This document shows, piece after piece, positions 10,931 to 20,885 of a stretch of 64,000 bases of DNA. The translations under genes and the position numbers were made by a program. This DNA is from Plantago ovata. Lineage: Eukaryota; Streptophyta; Magnoliopsida; Lamiales; Plantaginaceae. Under the pieces are notes generated by a model. The model saw only the letters and a program-made list of their open reading frames with translations, ran no database searches and was not told the DNA's origin. The stretch's first letter is position 1, and every line of letters begins with the position of its first letter. The stretch spans positions 70,712,885-70,776,884 of the forward strand of contig CM051458.1 in NCBI GenBank assembly GCA_028274465.1. The letters run 5' to 3'.

Positions 10931-11599
10931 GCGCGGACAGGAGTCGAGTCAAAGACTTTAAACAATGGCGCTATCCGGGAGGCAACCCGGAGATTTTATC
11001 GCTTTCTTTAATCGCTTTCTTTACCGCTTCAGATTTTATCTCACGAGTTTGATTGAGTATTATAGGTCACTTATACAAGCATTAGCTCTCACCTTGGATC
11101 CATTTTCGACGTTCGGGACGAGCGACGACGTTCAGGTTTGGGGAGGAGGCTATCGCTGGTTATCTCTATACTTATCTTGCTTATGATAAACTCGTGAAAT
11201 TTTTTTGCATTTGCACATTTACTGCTTTCCTAGGATAGTGTTGCATGTTTTATATGGAGTTTATTGCCAGAATTTTTTGAACTTTTTTATTGGATAGATC
11301 AACCAACTATGTCATTAATCGTATGCTTCATCTCTATGAATTGGTTTGAGGTTTTTCTCGCTTGGCTTGTCACATTTATGTATTGCACTTAGTTAAGCTT
11401 GGTAGTCTCGACATCACTTAATGGTGTTTTCTCTACTGCGGTTCACGAACGCCTTTATAATAGGATGATGCATGTTAGGGTCTTATGGTTGTTTTCCCGA
11501 GTAATTATGTACCTAAGAGGCAACAAGTCTTCACCATGCTTTGAGATTGCTAAATGCCTAGGAAGGAGGTAGTGTGAGGTCGTGTGATCCTTTGTTTAT

Positions 11600-11734
11600 A
11601 ACCTATTCTTCCGAATAGGTTTGGGGAGGGGGTTGCACCATCATAGACTTGTTTTCGTTTTTCATTTTCGTATCGTGAGTTTATTTTTCACTTTCCGTAA
11701 ATTTTGTACTCCAACCTATTCTTTCGAATAGGTT
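11600..11734 (+). other. Twin 9-bp-stem hairpins in the 3' region of A
   Basis: Two inverted repeats with arms AACCTATTC and GAATAGGTT lie at 11600-11621 (loop TTCC) and 11713-11734 (loop TTTC), 113 bp apart. Each is followed by GGTTTGGGGA. Identical arms at near-identical spacing occur in B and in Y. Confidence 0.85.
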
Positions 11735-11786
11735 TGGGGAAGTCGTGTGAGTCATTTTGTTTCTCTTTTTGTTATGCTACGGCTGG

Positions 11787-11936
11787 CTAAAAAAAAATCG
11801 AAAAAAAGAAAGAAAGAAAAAATTTCCAGAAAAAAAGCGAAAAAAGAAAAAAGAAAAAAGAATCTGGAAAGAAAAAAAAGAAAAAAAGAAAAGACCCCAA
11901 AAAAGCAAAGAAGGGTCCAAAAAAGAAAGCCAAATA
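11787..11936 (+). repeat. Purine-rich low-complexity tract of A
   Basis: A tract of A and G ends in a conserved block around GACCCC and GAAGGGTCC. Equivalent tracts lie at 17855-17970 (B) and, on the minus strand, 29039-29170 (Y). Confidence 0.75.
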
Positions 11937-12501
11937 GCAGTTTAGCGAAGTGTTGAATCTTTTCCAATTCTTGTAATGTTCGTAATCGTGTTTTTCGATT
12001 TTTTATCTTTTTTGTCTTGAGTGTCATCTGTTCTAGACCACCCTCGTCCTGCCATTCAGGAAGTGGTGAATAGGTTATGACTTTACTTGAGAGATGGGTA
12101 GAATAGGGGAGAGTTATCTTTTATAGGGAACCCTCCTTCGTTTGATGAGAGTCAGTACTGGTTCGACCTCTTTTGAGGGAAAGTCTTAACATGGTGGAAC
12201 AGCAGTAAGTCCTCAGTTTCATAGGCACGGGGCAACCATTCGTATCTTAGCATGCATCATTACGTCGTCACTGACTAGGTCCAGGTAGGGAATGTTACGA
12301 GAGACTATCTTGTCTTGACGTAAGTGCTTATGTGGATGTGTATAAGTCAATCGAGGTATTCTTCAACCTATATTCATGCTTTGATTTATATGGTTTTTGT
12401 TCATATGTTATTTGATAGAGTCAGTAGATTAGTTCATTTTATTTGGCATGAAACTCTATTTTGTGTCTTGCATGTTTTTTGCATTAGAGTCTGGCTTAGT
12501 T

Positions 12502-12536
12502 GCTTGAGGACAAGCAAATGTTCGGTTTGGGGAGTT
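12502..12536 (+). promoter_or_regulatory. Hairpin and polypurine tract of A
   Basis: GCTTG-AGGA-CAAGC (12502-12515) is followed by a G-rich tract ending GGTTTGGGGAGTT at the LTR start. It is the plus-strand primer region. The same hairpin precedes the polypurine tract of Y, where a second copy shows a paired base change. B has lost the hairpin by a small deletion but keeps the G-rich tract. Confidence 0.8.
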
Positions 12537-13426
12537 TGATGAATGTGTATTTTACACTTTCATTCGAGTCTTTTTCACCTATTTTAGCTATCCTCTATGT
12601 TAATTTAGCTATATTTTAGTGCATTTTATTAGAATAGTGTCACGTTTCCCTTTAGATTTTATTTTACAGGTTTTGGTTGAAATTCGAAGATTTCCGGGCA
12701 ATTATATTGAAGTTGACAAGGAATTGGTGTTCCAGAAGCCTATTTGGAGTATCTGAAGGTTTCCGGATAGGATTTGGAGTCTAGGGGCCGAATCTGGAGG
12801 TTAGAAGGCTACTAGAAGTCAGAAACCGAGTCCGAAAAGGGGAAGAAATCCAAAAACGCGTCAAAAACGCGGAATTCCGCGAAAAAACCACCGGACGAAC
12901 CGCCGGGTGTCTGGGGCGAACCGCCCCACAATAATTCGAAGCCTATATATAGTTGCTCAGTTTTCTCCGAAAATCATATCTTTCCAGACCTACTTTCTCA
13001 CCTCTCTCTATAGTTTTAGGTAGGGACTTCCCAGAGCCTGTTCTGGGGGTCCGTAGCTTAGGGGACTCTTTTTCATAGCAGTTTGGAGCTCGTAGGATCG
13101 CTATCATCCGGAGATTGACAACCTTCGGTAACTTTATATCTTACAGTTTTATTCTACTTATTTTATTATATTCTTTCAACATGTTTTCTTCTATGATTTC
13201 TGTTGATTGCATGCCTATTATGAGTAGCTAAACTTATCGTTGGTGGTAGTATGTGAATTCTTAGCGAAGGGAAGATAATCATGCTAATGGCTATATCGCG
13301 CATTATACTCCGTGTCATTGCTTTATTTCGTTGATCAGGCAGAGCCTAAATTCTCGTATGTTGTATTAATTATTATGCACAATTGGACACTAGTCGACCT
13401 GGACGCGAGTTTATCTACGTAGTGTT
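12537..13426 (+). repeat. 3' LTR of A, left part
   Basis: The LTR opens TGATGAATG and is cut by element B at 13426; it resumes at 19841. With the right part it totals about 1273 bp, against 1235 bp for the 5' LTR. Positions 13422-13426 (GTGTT) are the left copy of the target duplication of B. Confidence 0.92.
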
Positions 13427-14697
13427 TGATGAATGTGTATTTTACACTTTCATTCGAGTCTTTTTCACCTAATTTAGCTATCCTCTATGTTAATTTAGCC
13501 ATATTTTAGTAAATTTTATTAGAATAGTGTCACGTTTCCCTTTAGATTTTATTTTACAGGTTTTGGTTGAAATTCGGAGATTTACGGGCAATTATATTGA
13601 AGTCTACAAGGAATTGGTGTTCCAGAAGCCTATTTGGAGTATCTGAAGGTTTCCGGATAGGATTTGGAGTCTAAGGGTCGAATCTGGAGGTTAGAAGGCC
13701 ATTAGAAGTCTGAAACCGAGTCCGAAAAGGTGAAGAAATCCAAATCTGCGTCGAAAAACGCAGAAATTCCGCGAAAAACTGTGGGGCGAACCGCCCCGTG
13801 CCTCGGGCGCCCCAGAAGATTTTCGGGGCCTATATATAGTTGCGAGTTTTCTCTCCGAAAATCATATCTTTCCAAGCCTACTTTCTCACCTCTCTCTATA
13901 GTTTTAGGTAGGAACTTCCCGGGGCCTGTCCTTGGAGTTCCATAACTTAGGGGATACTTTTTCAAAGCAGATTGGAGCGCGTAGGATCGCAATCATCCGG
14001 AGATTGACAACCTTCGGTAACTTTGTATCTTACAACTTTTATCTACTTATTTTATATTCTTTCAATATGTTTTCTTCTATGATTGCTATTGATTGCATGC
14101 CTATGAGTAGCTATATTTATCGTTGGTGGTAGTATGTGAATTCTTAGCGAGAGAAGATAATCATGCTAATGGCTATATCGCGCATTATACTCCGTGTCAT
14201 TGCTTTATTTCGTTGATGAGTTGAAACCAAAATTCTCGTATGTTGTATTGATCATTATGCACACTTGGACACTTGTCGGCCAATCAGACCAAATTATCTT
14301 CGTAGTGTTGAATGATTACGAAACACAATAGGACGTTAGTTGTTGACAAGTCAGACCCATATTATCTTCGTAGTGCTTAATACTTGCAACAGGACCCAAG
14401 ATTCATTCAAAGATCTCTATGCAAGACCGAGGAATTTATGCATGATTATCGACCCATTATGTTAAGAAGGACCATACTATCACCAACCTCCATTATCTGC
14501 TTGAAAACCCCTATTGCTTTCTATCTGCTGTTTTATATTTTCTTGTTAAATAGATAAAGCTAGTTATAGTCCTGAGAGAACGACACTCGAGTCATTCTAC
14601 TACTACACTATGGTTTTCGTTGTAGTTGTGGATTGCCTTTGGCTAATTACAAATATTTATTTGACTGAACCGGGACCTGACAAATTCCGGTTCATCA
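13427..14697 (+). repeat. 5' LTR of B
   Basis: A 1271-bp LTR from TGATGAATG to GGTTCATCA, giving 7-bp inverted ends (TGATGAA/TTCATCA). TATA box TATATATA near 13831-13838. One of its two U3 palindromes has lost its middle relative to the 3' LTR copy (near 13802-13812 against 18937-18951). Confidence 0.93.
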
Positions 14698-14700
14698 AAT

Positions 14701-14718
14701 TGGCTCCGTTGCCGGGGA
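14701..14718 (+). promoter_or_regulatory. Primer-binding site of B (tRNA-Asp)
   Basis: TGGCTCCGTTGCCGGGGA matches the complement of the tRNA-Asp 3' end except for one base. It begins three bases after the LTR. Confidence 0.9.
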
Positions 14719-14860
14719 CTATACTCCTTTTTTCTGTTTAATTTGTTTATATTTACAGCTTTAGATTCCTAATTCTTTTAGTTTTAGTTTTTCTTTTTAA
14801 TCTCTCTCTGCTTTCCTAGTTTGTTTCTAATCACCTTTCCTAGTCTGTCACAGATAGTGT

Positions 14861-17007
14861 ATGCCGCATACACGTTCTGCAGGAACACCGCTTGCTAATT
14901 CAATTGCTGAGATCGATAGAGTCTACCACCAGAGAAGGCGACTACTTGAAAGGCGCGCACTAGAGGAAATAGAGGAAACCGATTTCTCAGAATCTCTAAT
15001 TAGTCTATTCAAGGAAATCGACGGAATGGCAGAAGCTAGACCACTGAAGGCATGGGTACAACCCACCAAGGATCGATGAGGGGACCGGCGATAGTTCTTT
15101 CGTCTGCAACCCGAGATCTGGAGATCAAGAACCACGCATTCCAACAACTTCCGAGGTTCTATGGCTTATCAAGGGAAGATGTGATGGGGTACTTGCACGA
15201 TATCGATGATTTCGTCAACCAACTCCCACGACCCGGAGCTGACATAACAACGGATGAGTTAAGGATGAAGGTTTTTGCAATGGGACTTGGCGACAGAGCC
15301 AAGTCATGGCTGAGCTCTCTTCCAGCAGGCTCGCTGGACACTTCGGAAAAGGTTTTTTCAGCTTTCATGGAGAAATACTTCCCACACACTCTGACTACCG
15401 CGCTTAAGGCGCAGATCACTGGATTCAAGCAAGACTATGATGAGACCATCTACACCGCATTCGAGAGGTTCCAAGATCTCACGAACAAGTGCCCTCACCA
15501 TGGTTTTGAACTCTCCGACCTAGTCCAACACTTCTACAATGGACTAACCTTCGAGAACCAACAAGTGGTGGATTTCCAATGCCGAGGCAATATTTGGGAG
15601 GAAACCGCAGAAGCCGTCTGGGCAGTTTTCGAAAGGCTTGCTAAGGGTTCGCAGTTCAAGGACCCAAGAGCAATGGTTAGGAGACGTGGACCTGAAGCTC
15701 CACCGACTCAAGAAGCCCCTATGTACAGGGGGAATGGGGATCAATTTGAGTGCTTTACCAACGAATTGAAGCAAGTCCTCAAGAGCGCCACCGGAACAAC
15801 TGTTTCGAACGAAGTATGCCGAATATGCAAGAACTATGGGCATGGAGCTCATATGTGTAGATCGGAGTTGGCATACGATGATGGCAACTGGGCTCGAGGA
15901 GGAGAAGAAGAAGCCTTTGCTACGGAGTTTGGTACTCAAGAAGTTAGCTACGGACAAGACGGTAGGAATCCTCGAGGTGGATTCTGGAGAAGAGGATACC
16001 GTAACAATCAAGGATATGCACCGGCTAACCAAACTTATGGACCTAACCAAGACCGTAGTGGGCTGAACTATGGTAATGATCACTGCGAAAACCCAGCTCC
16101 GAAAGAGCCACCGAAGTCGAAGACGGCTCAACTGATGGAGAACTTGCAGAAGATGGTCGATCACACACAAAGTTTTCTCAAACGGTATGAGGAAGATTCT
16201 GAGAAGACTAGGGCAAGGCTCGATAAGTTGGAAGAGAGCACTAGGCTTGCCCATCAAAAGATGCAAGAGTTGATCGACCGAAAACTACCTAGCAGCACTG
16301 TGAAATCAAATGCCATCACATTGGCTGATGATGTACCTGACAAAATCACCATCAGGAAGGTTGTTAGGTGCAAGAAATGCATTAAGGAAGAACTCCTACA
16401 GGCTGAGGAGGAAGAGAAGTGCCTTGGTTCTGACGCAAGTGATGGGGAGCAAGAGGATCCCGAACCACTCCCTAAAAGTTTCGATGTTAAGGTAGGGATT
16501 GGTAAACTTGAAGATGTCCGTGCCACACTAGACACGGGATCCTACTCAAACATAATCCCTTTGAATGTGTTTGAAAAGAGCAACCTTGGAAAACTATCTG
16601 AGCAAAGGGCTATTGTGCGTCTGGCGGATGGATCCTTTATGAGACCCGAGGGCGTTGTGAAAAATGTGTTGGTCAAGATTGGTGAAGCATCTATATACAC
16701 CAATTTTGTAGTTATGCCGACATCTGCACCTGGGACGGGGGATGTCATACTCTTAGGGCAAACGTTTTTGACTAAACTACGCTCCGTGATGGACATCTAC
16801 CAAAGAACTTGCACCATCGAAGTGGATGGCAAGCAACACGTGTTGCAAGCCTTACCTGATCCACCTGATCCACCTGAACCGCCTGATATTTCTTTCACTA
16901 CTCACTACTGTGGTCTTGCAGCCTATATTCTTTCTTATTCACAGGTTCGTGGCATGGAGAGGAGATCGATGAAGGGGAAGCCTAGTACCCGCAAAAAGAA
17001 GAGATAG
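14861..17007 (+). pseudogene. gag-protease ORF of element B, one frameshift
   Basis: The best copy of the TR-GAG protein. It starts at the ATG at 14861 (MPHTRSAGTP), the usual Athila-type Gag opening, and runs about 715 residues. A missing base near 15070-15076 moves the frame after KAWVQPTK; the rest is open from about 15075 to the stop at 17007. Gag core: LPRFYG, LRMKVFAMGLGD, FMEKYFP, NKCPHHGF, HFYNGL, FERLAKGS. A zinc-knuckle-like CRICKNYGHGAHMC is followed by a Gly/Asn/Tyr-rich linker, a short coiled segment (LMENLQKMVDHTQSFLKRYE) and an aspartic protease with LDTGSYSN and ILLGQTFL. The basic C-terminus ends RKKKR. No RT follows. Expected role: particle protein plus its maturation enzyme. 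Confidence 0.9.
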
Positions 17008-18559
17008 GCGCAGACAGGAGTCGAGTCAAAGACTTTAAACAATGACGCTATCCGGGAAGCAACCTGGAATTTTTATCGCTTTCATTACCGCTTTAGATTT
17101 TATCTCACGAGTTTGATTAAGTATTATAGGTAACTTATACAAGCATTAACTCTCACCTTGGATCCACTTTCGGCGTTCGGGACGAGCGACGACGTTCAGG
17201 TCTGGGGAGGAGGTTATCGCTGGTTATCTCTATACCTATCTTGCTTATGAAAAACTCGTGAAATTTTTTGCATTTGCACGTTTACTGCTTTCCTAGGATA
17301 GTTTTGCATGTTTTTTATGGAGTTTATTGCCGAAGTTTTTGAACTTTTTTATTGGGTAGATCAACTAGCTATGCCATTAATCGTATGCTTCATTTCTATG
17401 AATTTGTTTGAGGTTTTTCTCGCTTGGCTTGTCACATTTATGTATTGCACTTAGTTAAGCATGGTAGTCTCGACATCACTTAGTGGTGTTTTCTCTACTG
17501 CAGTTCACGAAGGCCTTTATAATAGGATGATGCATGTTAGGGTCTTTTGGTTGTTTTCCCGAGTAATTATGTACCTAAGAGGCAACAAGTCTTCACCATG
17601 CTTTGAGATTGCTAAATGCCTAGGAAGGAGGTAGTGTGAGGTTGTGTGATCCTTTGTTTATAACCTATTCTTCCGAATAGGTTTGGGGAGGGGGTTACGC
17701 CATCGTAGACTTGTTTCTGTTTTTCATTCTTCGTATCGTGAGTTTATTTTTCATTTTCCGTGAATTTTGTACTCCAACCTATTCTTTCGAATAGGTTTGG
17801 GGAAGTCGTGTGAATCATTTTTGTTTCTCTTTTTGTTATGCTACTGCTGGCTAGAAAAAATCGAAAAAAAAGAAAGGAAAAATTCCAGAAAAAAGAGAAA
17901 AAGAAAAAAGAATCTGGAAAGGAAAAAAAAAGAATAAAAAAGAAGACCCAAAAAAGCAAAGAAGGGTCCAAAAAATAAAGCCAAATAGTAGTTTAGCAAA
18001 GTTTGAGTCTTTTCCATTTTTCGTATTGTTCGTAATTGTGTTTTTCTATTTTTATCTTTTTGTCTTAAGTGTCATCTGTTCTAGACCACCCTCGTCCTGC
18101 CATTCAGGAAGTGGTGAATAGCTTAAGACTTTACTTGAGAGATGGGTAGAATAGGGGAGTGTTATCTTTTATAGGGAACCCTCCTTCGTTTGATGAGAGC
18201 CAGTACTGGTTCGACCTCTTTTGAGGAAAAGTCTTAACATGGTGGAACAGCAGTAAGTCCTCAGTTTCATAGGCACGGGGCAACCATTCGTATCTTAGCA
18301 TGCATCATTACGTCGTCACTGACTAGGTCCAGGTAGAGAATGTTACGAGAGACTATCTTGTCTTGACATAAGTGCTTATGTGGATGTGTATAAGTCAATC
18401 GAGGTATTCTTCAACCTATATTCATGCTTTGATTTATATGGTTTTTGTTCATATGTTATTTGGTAGATTCAGTAGATTAGTTCATTTTATTTGGCATGAA
18501 ACTCCATTTTTGAGTCTTGCATGTTTTTTGAGTCTTGCAAAGGTTCGGTTTGGGGAGTT
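17008..18559 (+). other. 3' non-coding region of B with twin hairpins and PPT
   Basis: Matches 10931-12536 of A throughout. Twin hairpins with arms AACCTATTC/GAATAGGTT lie at 17662-17683 and 17776-17797, 114 bp apart, followed by a purine tract at about 17855-17970. The polypurine tract (GGTTTGGGGAGTT) ends at 18559. The AGGA hairpin of A is deleted here. No gene is seen. Confidence 0.8.
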
Positions 18560-19835
18560 TGATGAATGTGTATTTTACACTTTCATTCGAGTCTTTTTCA
18601 CCTAATTTAGCTATCCTCTATGTTAATTTAGCCATATTTTAGTACATTTTATTAGAATAGTGTCACGTTTCCCTTTAGATTTTATTTTACAGGTTTTGGT
18701 TGAAATTCGGAGATTTACGGGCAATTATATTGAAGTCTACATGGAATTGGTGTTCCAGAAGCCTATTTGGAGTATCTGAAGGTTTCCGGATAGGATTTGG
18801 AGTCTAGGGGTCGAATCTGGAGGTTAGAAGGCCATTAGAAGTCTGAAACCGAGTCCGAAAAGGTGAAGAAATCCAAATCCGCGTTGAAAAACGCAGAAAT
18901 TCCGCAAAAAACTAGGGGGCGAACCGCCCCGTGCCTCGGGCGAACCGCCCCAGAAGATTTTTGGGGCCTATATATAGTTGCGAGTTTTCTCTCCGAAAAT
19001 CATATCTTTCCAAGCCTACTTTCTCACCTCTCTCTATAGTTTTAGGTAGGAACTTCCGGGGGCCTGTCCTGGGAGTTCCATAGCTTAGGGGATACTTTTT
19101 CATAGCAGATTGGAGCGCGTAGGATCGCAATCATCCGGAGATTGACAACCTTCGGTAACTTTGTATCTTACAACTTTTATCTACTTATTTTATATTCTTT
19201 CAATATGTTTTCTTCTATGATTGCTATTGATTGCATGCCTATGAGTAGCTAAATTTATCGTTGGTGGTAGTATGTGAATTCTTAGCGAGGGAAGATAATC
19301 ATGCTAATGGCTATATCGCGCATTATACTCCGTGTCATTGCTTTATTTCGTTGATGAGTTGAAACCAAAATTCTCGTATGTTGTATTGATCATTATGCAC
19401 ACTTGGACACTTGTCGGCCAATCAGACCAAATTATCTTCGTAGTGTTGAATGAGTACGGAACACAGTAGGACGTTAGTTGTTGACAAGTCAGACCCATAT
19501 TATCTTCGTAGTGCTTAATACTTGCAACAGGACCCAAGATTCATTCAAAGATCTCTATGCAAGACCGAGGAATTTATGCATGATTATCGACCCATTATGT
19601 TAAGAAGGACCATACTATCACCAACCTCCGTTATCTGCTTGAAAACCCCTATTGCTTTCTATCTGCTGTTTTATATTTTCTTGTTAAATAGATAAAGCTA
19701 GTTATAGTCCTGAGAGAACGACACTCGAGTCATTCTACTACTACACTACGGTTTTCGTTGTAGCTGTGGATTGCCTTTGGCTGATTACAAATATTTATTT
19801 GACTGAACCGGGACCTGACAAATTCCGGTTCATCA
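18560..19835 (+). repeat. 3' LTR of B
   Basis: A 1276-bp LTR highly similar to 13427-14697, with both U3 palindromes intact (GGGGCGAACCGCCCC at 18919-18933 and GGGCGAACCGCCCC nearby) and TATATATA near 18970. It ends GGTTCATCA at 19835, directly followed by GTGTT. Confidence 0.93.
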
Positions 19836-19840
19836 GTGTT

Positions 19841-20223
19841 GAATAATTACGGAACACATTAGGACAATAGTGATTGACTTGTCAGACCAATTATCTTCGT
19901 AGTGCTTAATATTTGCAATAGGACACTAGATTGATTCAAAGATCTCTATGCAAGACCGAGGAATTTATGCATGATTATCGACCCGTTATGTTAAGAAGGA
20001 TCATACTATCACCAATCTCCATTATCTGCTAGAAACCCCTTTGCTATCTGCTGCTAATTTTATATTCTAAATTATATTTGATAAAGCTAGTTATAGTCCT
20101 GAGAAAACGAAACTCGAGTCATTCTACTGCTACACTACGGTTTTCGTTTGTAGTTGTGGATTGCCTTTGGCTAATTACAAATATTATTTGACTGAACCGG
20201 AACCGACAAATCCGCGTCCATCA
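19841..20223 (+). repeat. 3' LTR of A, right part
   Basis: Continues the A 3' LTR after B and the duplicated GTGTT. It matches the end of the A 5' LTR, including the CGCGTCCATCA terminus, and is followed by GGTAC, the second copy of the A target duplication. Confidence 0.92.
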
Positions 20224-20228
20224 GGTAC

Positions 20229-20672
20229 CAAGGAAGACCATTGTACCCTATTCAACCTCAGTAGAAGATCTGGGCCAAAGCCCATCGGTCACTTCAAATG
20301 GGCCTAAGCCCATGAGAGACTCAATCTTGGCCGGACACTTGTCAAGATCCTAAGGGCTCAAGGAATATTCTATTGCTAGTATAAATATGGGCTCACTCAA
20401 ATCAAGGTACTCAATTATTCAATCATTAAGAGATCCCATCACACTACTTTCTCACTCTACATTTACTAGGGAAGCCTACCAACTCCCTACACGTAAATTC
20501 GTCCCTCCAGCTTGATCATTGACAAGCGGGGCTTGTGGCACTAACCCCCCCCCCCTCTTGCTAAGTTTTACCTCAGGTCCTAGGTATTACGGAAGGCACT
20601 TGAAGTGCGAAGGACGCTCTAGAACCTTCGCCCTACGACGCTCCAGAGGAAAGCACTAATTACCTATCAACA
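20229..20672 (+). repeat. 3' LTR of element C, right part
   Basis: Completes the LTR begun at 7220; total about 993 bp ending ACCTATCAACA. A TATA box TATAAATA at 20380-20387 points rightwards and confirms plus orientation. A run of Cs near 20547-20559 is followed by TCTTGCTAAG. The LTR lies in the gag of SIRE copy P; 20673-20677 (GTAAC) would be the right target duplication, its partner being off the window. Confidence 0.8.
20380..20387 (+). promoter_or_regulatory. TATA box in the LTR of C
   Basis: TATAAATA followed by a pyrimidine-rich start region ending in CTACATTTACTAGG. It matches the usual plant TATA box and agrees with the plus orientation inferred from the polypurine tract. Confidence 0.65.
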
Positions 20673-20773
20673 GTAACCATCTCATCACTAATGGCCTCAA
20701 GATGTAACATCATGTTGTTTCGCCATTTTTCATAGTTTTCCAGCTTCAGCAAAGGAGCGTCTCCTAAAGACAT
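20673..20773 (-). pseudogene. SIRE-like gag N-terminus (copy P)
   Basis: On the minus strand the ATG at 20773 opens MSLGDAPLLKLENYE, the same start as the gag of the near-intact SIRE element at 51351. After about 33 codons the frame is cut at 20673 by the LTR of C. The remainder of P would continue beyond the left end of C, outside the window. Confidence 0.85.
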
Positions 20774-20871
20774 CCTGTCAGCAAATGACTACCAAACTAA
20801 TCAAGTGAAAGTGATTTACGGAAAGCACCTAAGGGGATCTAGGTTCTGTGCTGAAGGTTAAAGAACCTCCA

Positions 20872-20883
20872 GCTCTGATACCA
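20872..20883 (-). promoter_or_regulatory. Primer-binding site of SIRE copy P
   Basis: TGGTATCAGAGC on the minus strand, two bases after the LTR end, complementary to initiator tRNA-Met. Confidence 0.92.
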
Positions 20884-20885
20884 CT

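Larger units (their letters stand above)
10931..12536 (+). other. 3' non-coding region of element A
   Basis: The 1.6 kb between the protease stop and the LTR has no supported gene. It holds, in order: a hairpin just after the ORF (CCGGG-AGGCAA-CCCGG, 10975-10990), twin hairpins (11600-11734), an A/G-rich tract (11787-11936) whose lysine-rich frames are low-complexity artefacts, and the hairpin-plus-PPT block at 12502-12536. The same landmarks appear in B and in the 3' region of Y. Confidence 0.75.
13427..19835 (+). mobile_element. Gag-protease-only LTR element B, nested in the 3' LTR of A
   Basis: Complete element of 6.4 kb flanked by GTGTT at 13422-13426 and 19836-19840. Order: LTR, tRNA-Asp primer site, gag-protease, 1.55 kb non-coding, polypurine tract, LTR. 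It has the same family structure as A and is the younger of the two, since it lies inside A. Like A it encodes no RT, RNase H or integrase, and since its frame is nearly complete, their absence is structural and not decay. Confidence 0.93.
7769..20223 (+). mobile_element. Gag-protease-only LTR element A (TR-GAG type), with B nested
   Basis: A complete insertion bounded by the direct repeat GGTAC at 7764-7768 and 20224-20228. Order: 5' LTR 7769-9003, primer site 9007-9024, gag-protease 9158-10930, 1.6 kb of non-coding 3' sequence, polypurine tract, and 3' LTR starting 12537. Element B interrupts the 3' LTR at 13426. There is no reverse transcriptase, RNase H or integrase anywhere in A, so it must borrow them. 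Plant LTR elements with only a Gag domain have been described as TR-GAG elements. Confidence 0.9.

Noticed and set aside
11747-11956. Lysine-rich ORFs in A, and Phe/Ser- or Lys-rich ORFs at 29032-29340
   Set aside because: They are translations of a low-complexity purine tract conserved as DNA, with no consistent frame among A, B and Y.
15544-16266. 240-codon antisense ORF over the B gag (and 9464-9913 over A)
   Set aside because: It lies in the antisense frame of a conserved coding region and has no start context, promoter or domain; it is best explained as a shadow of gag.
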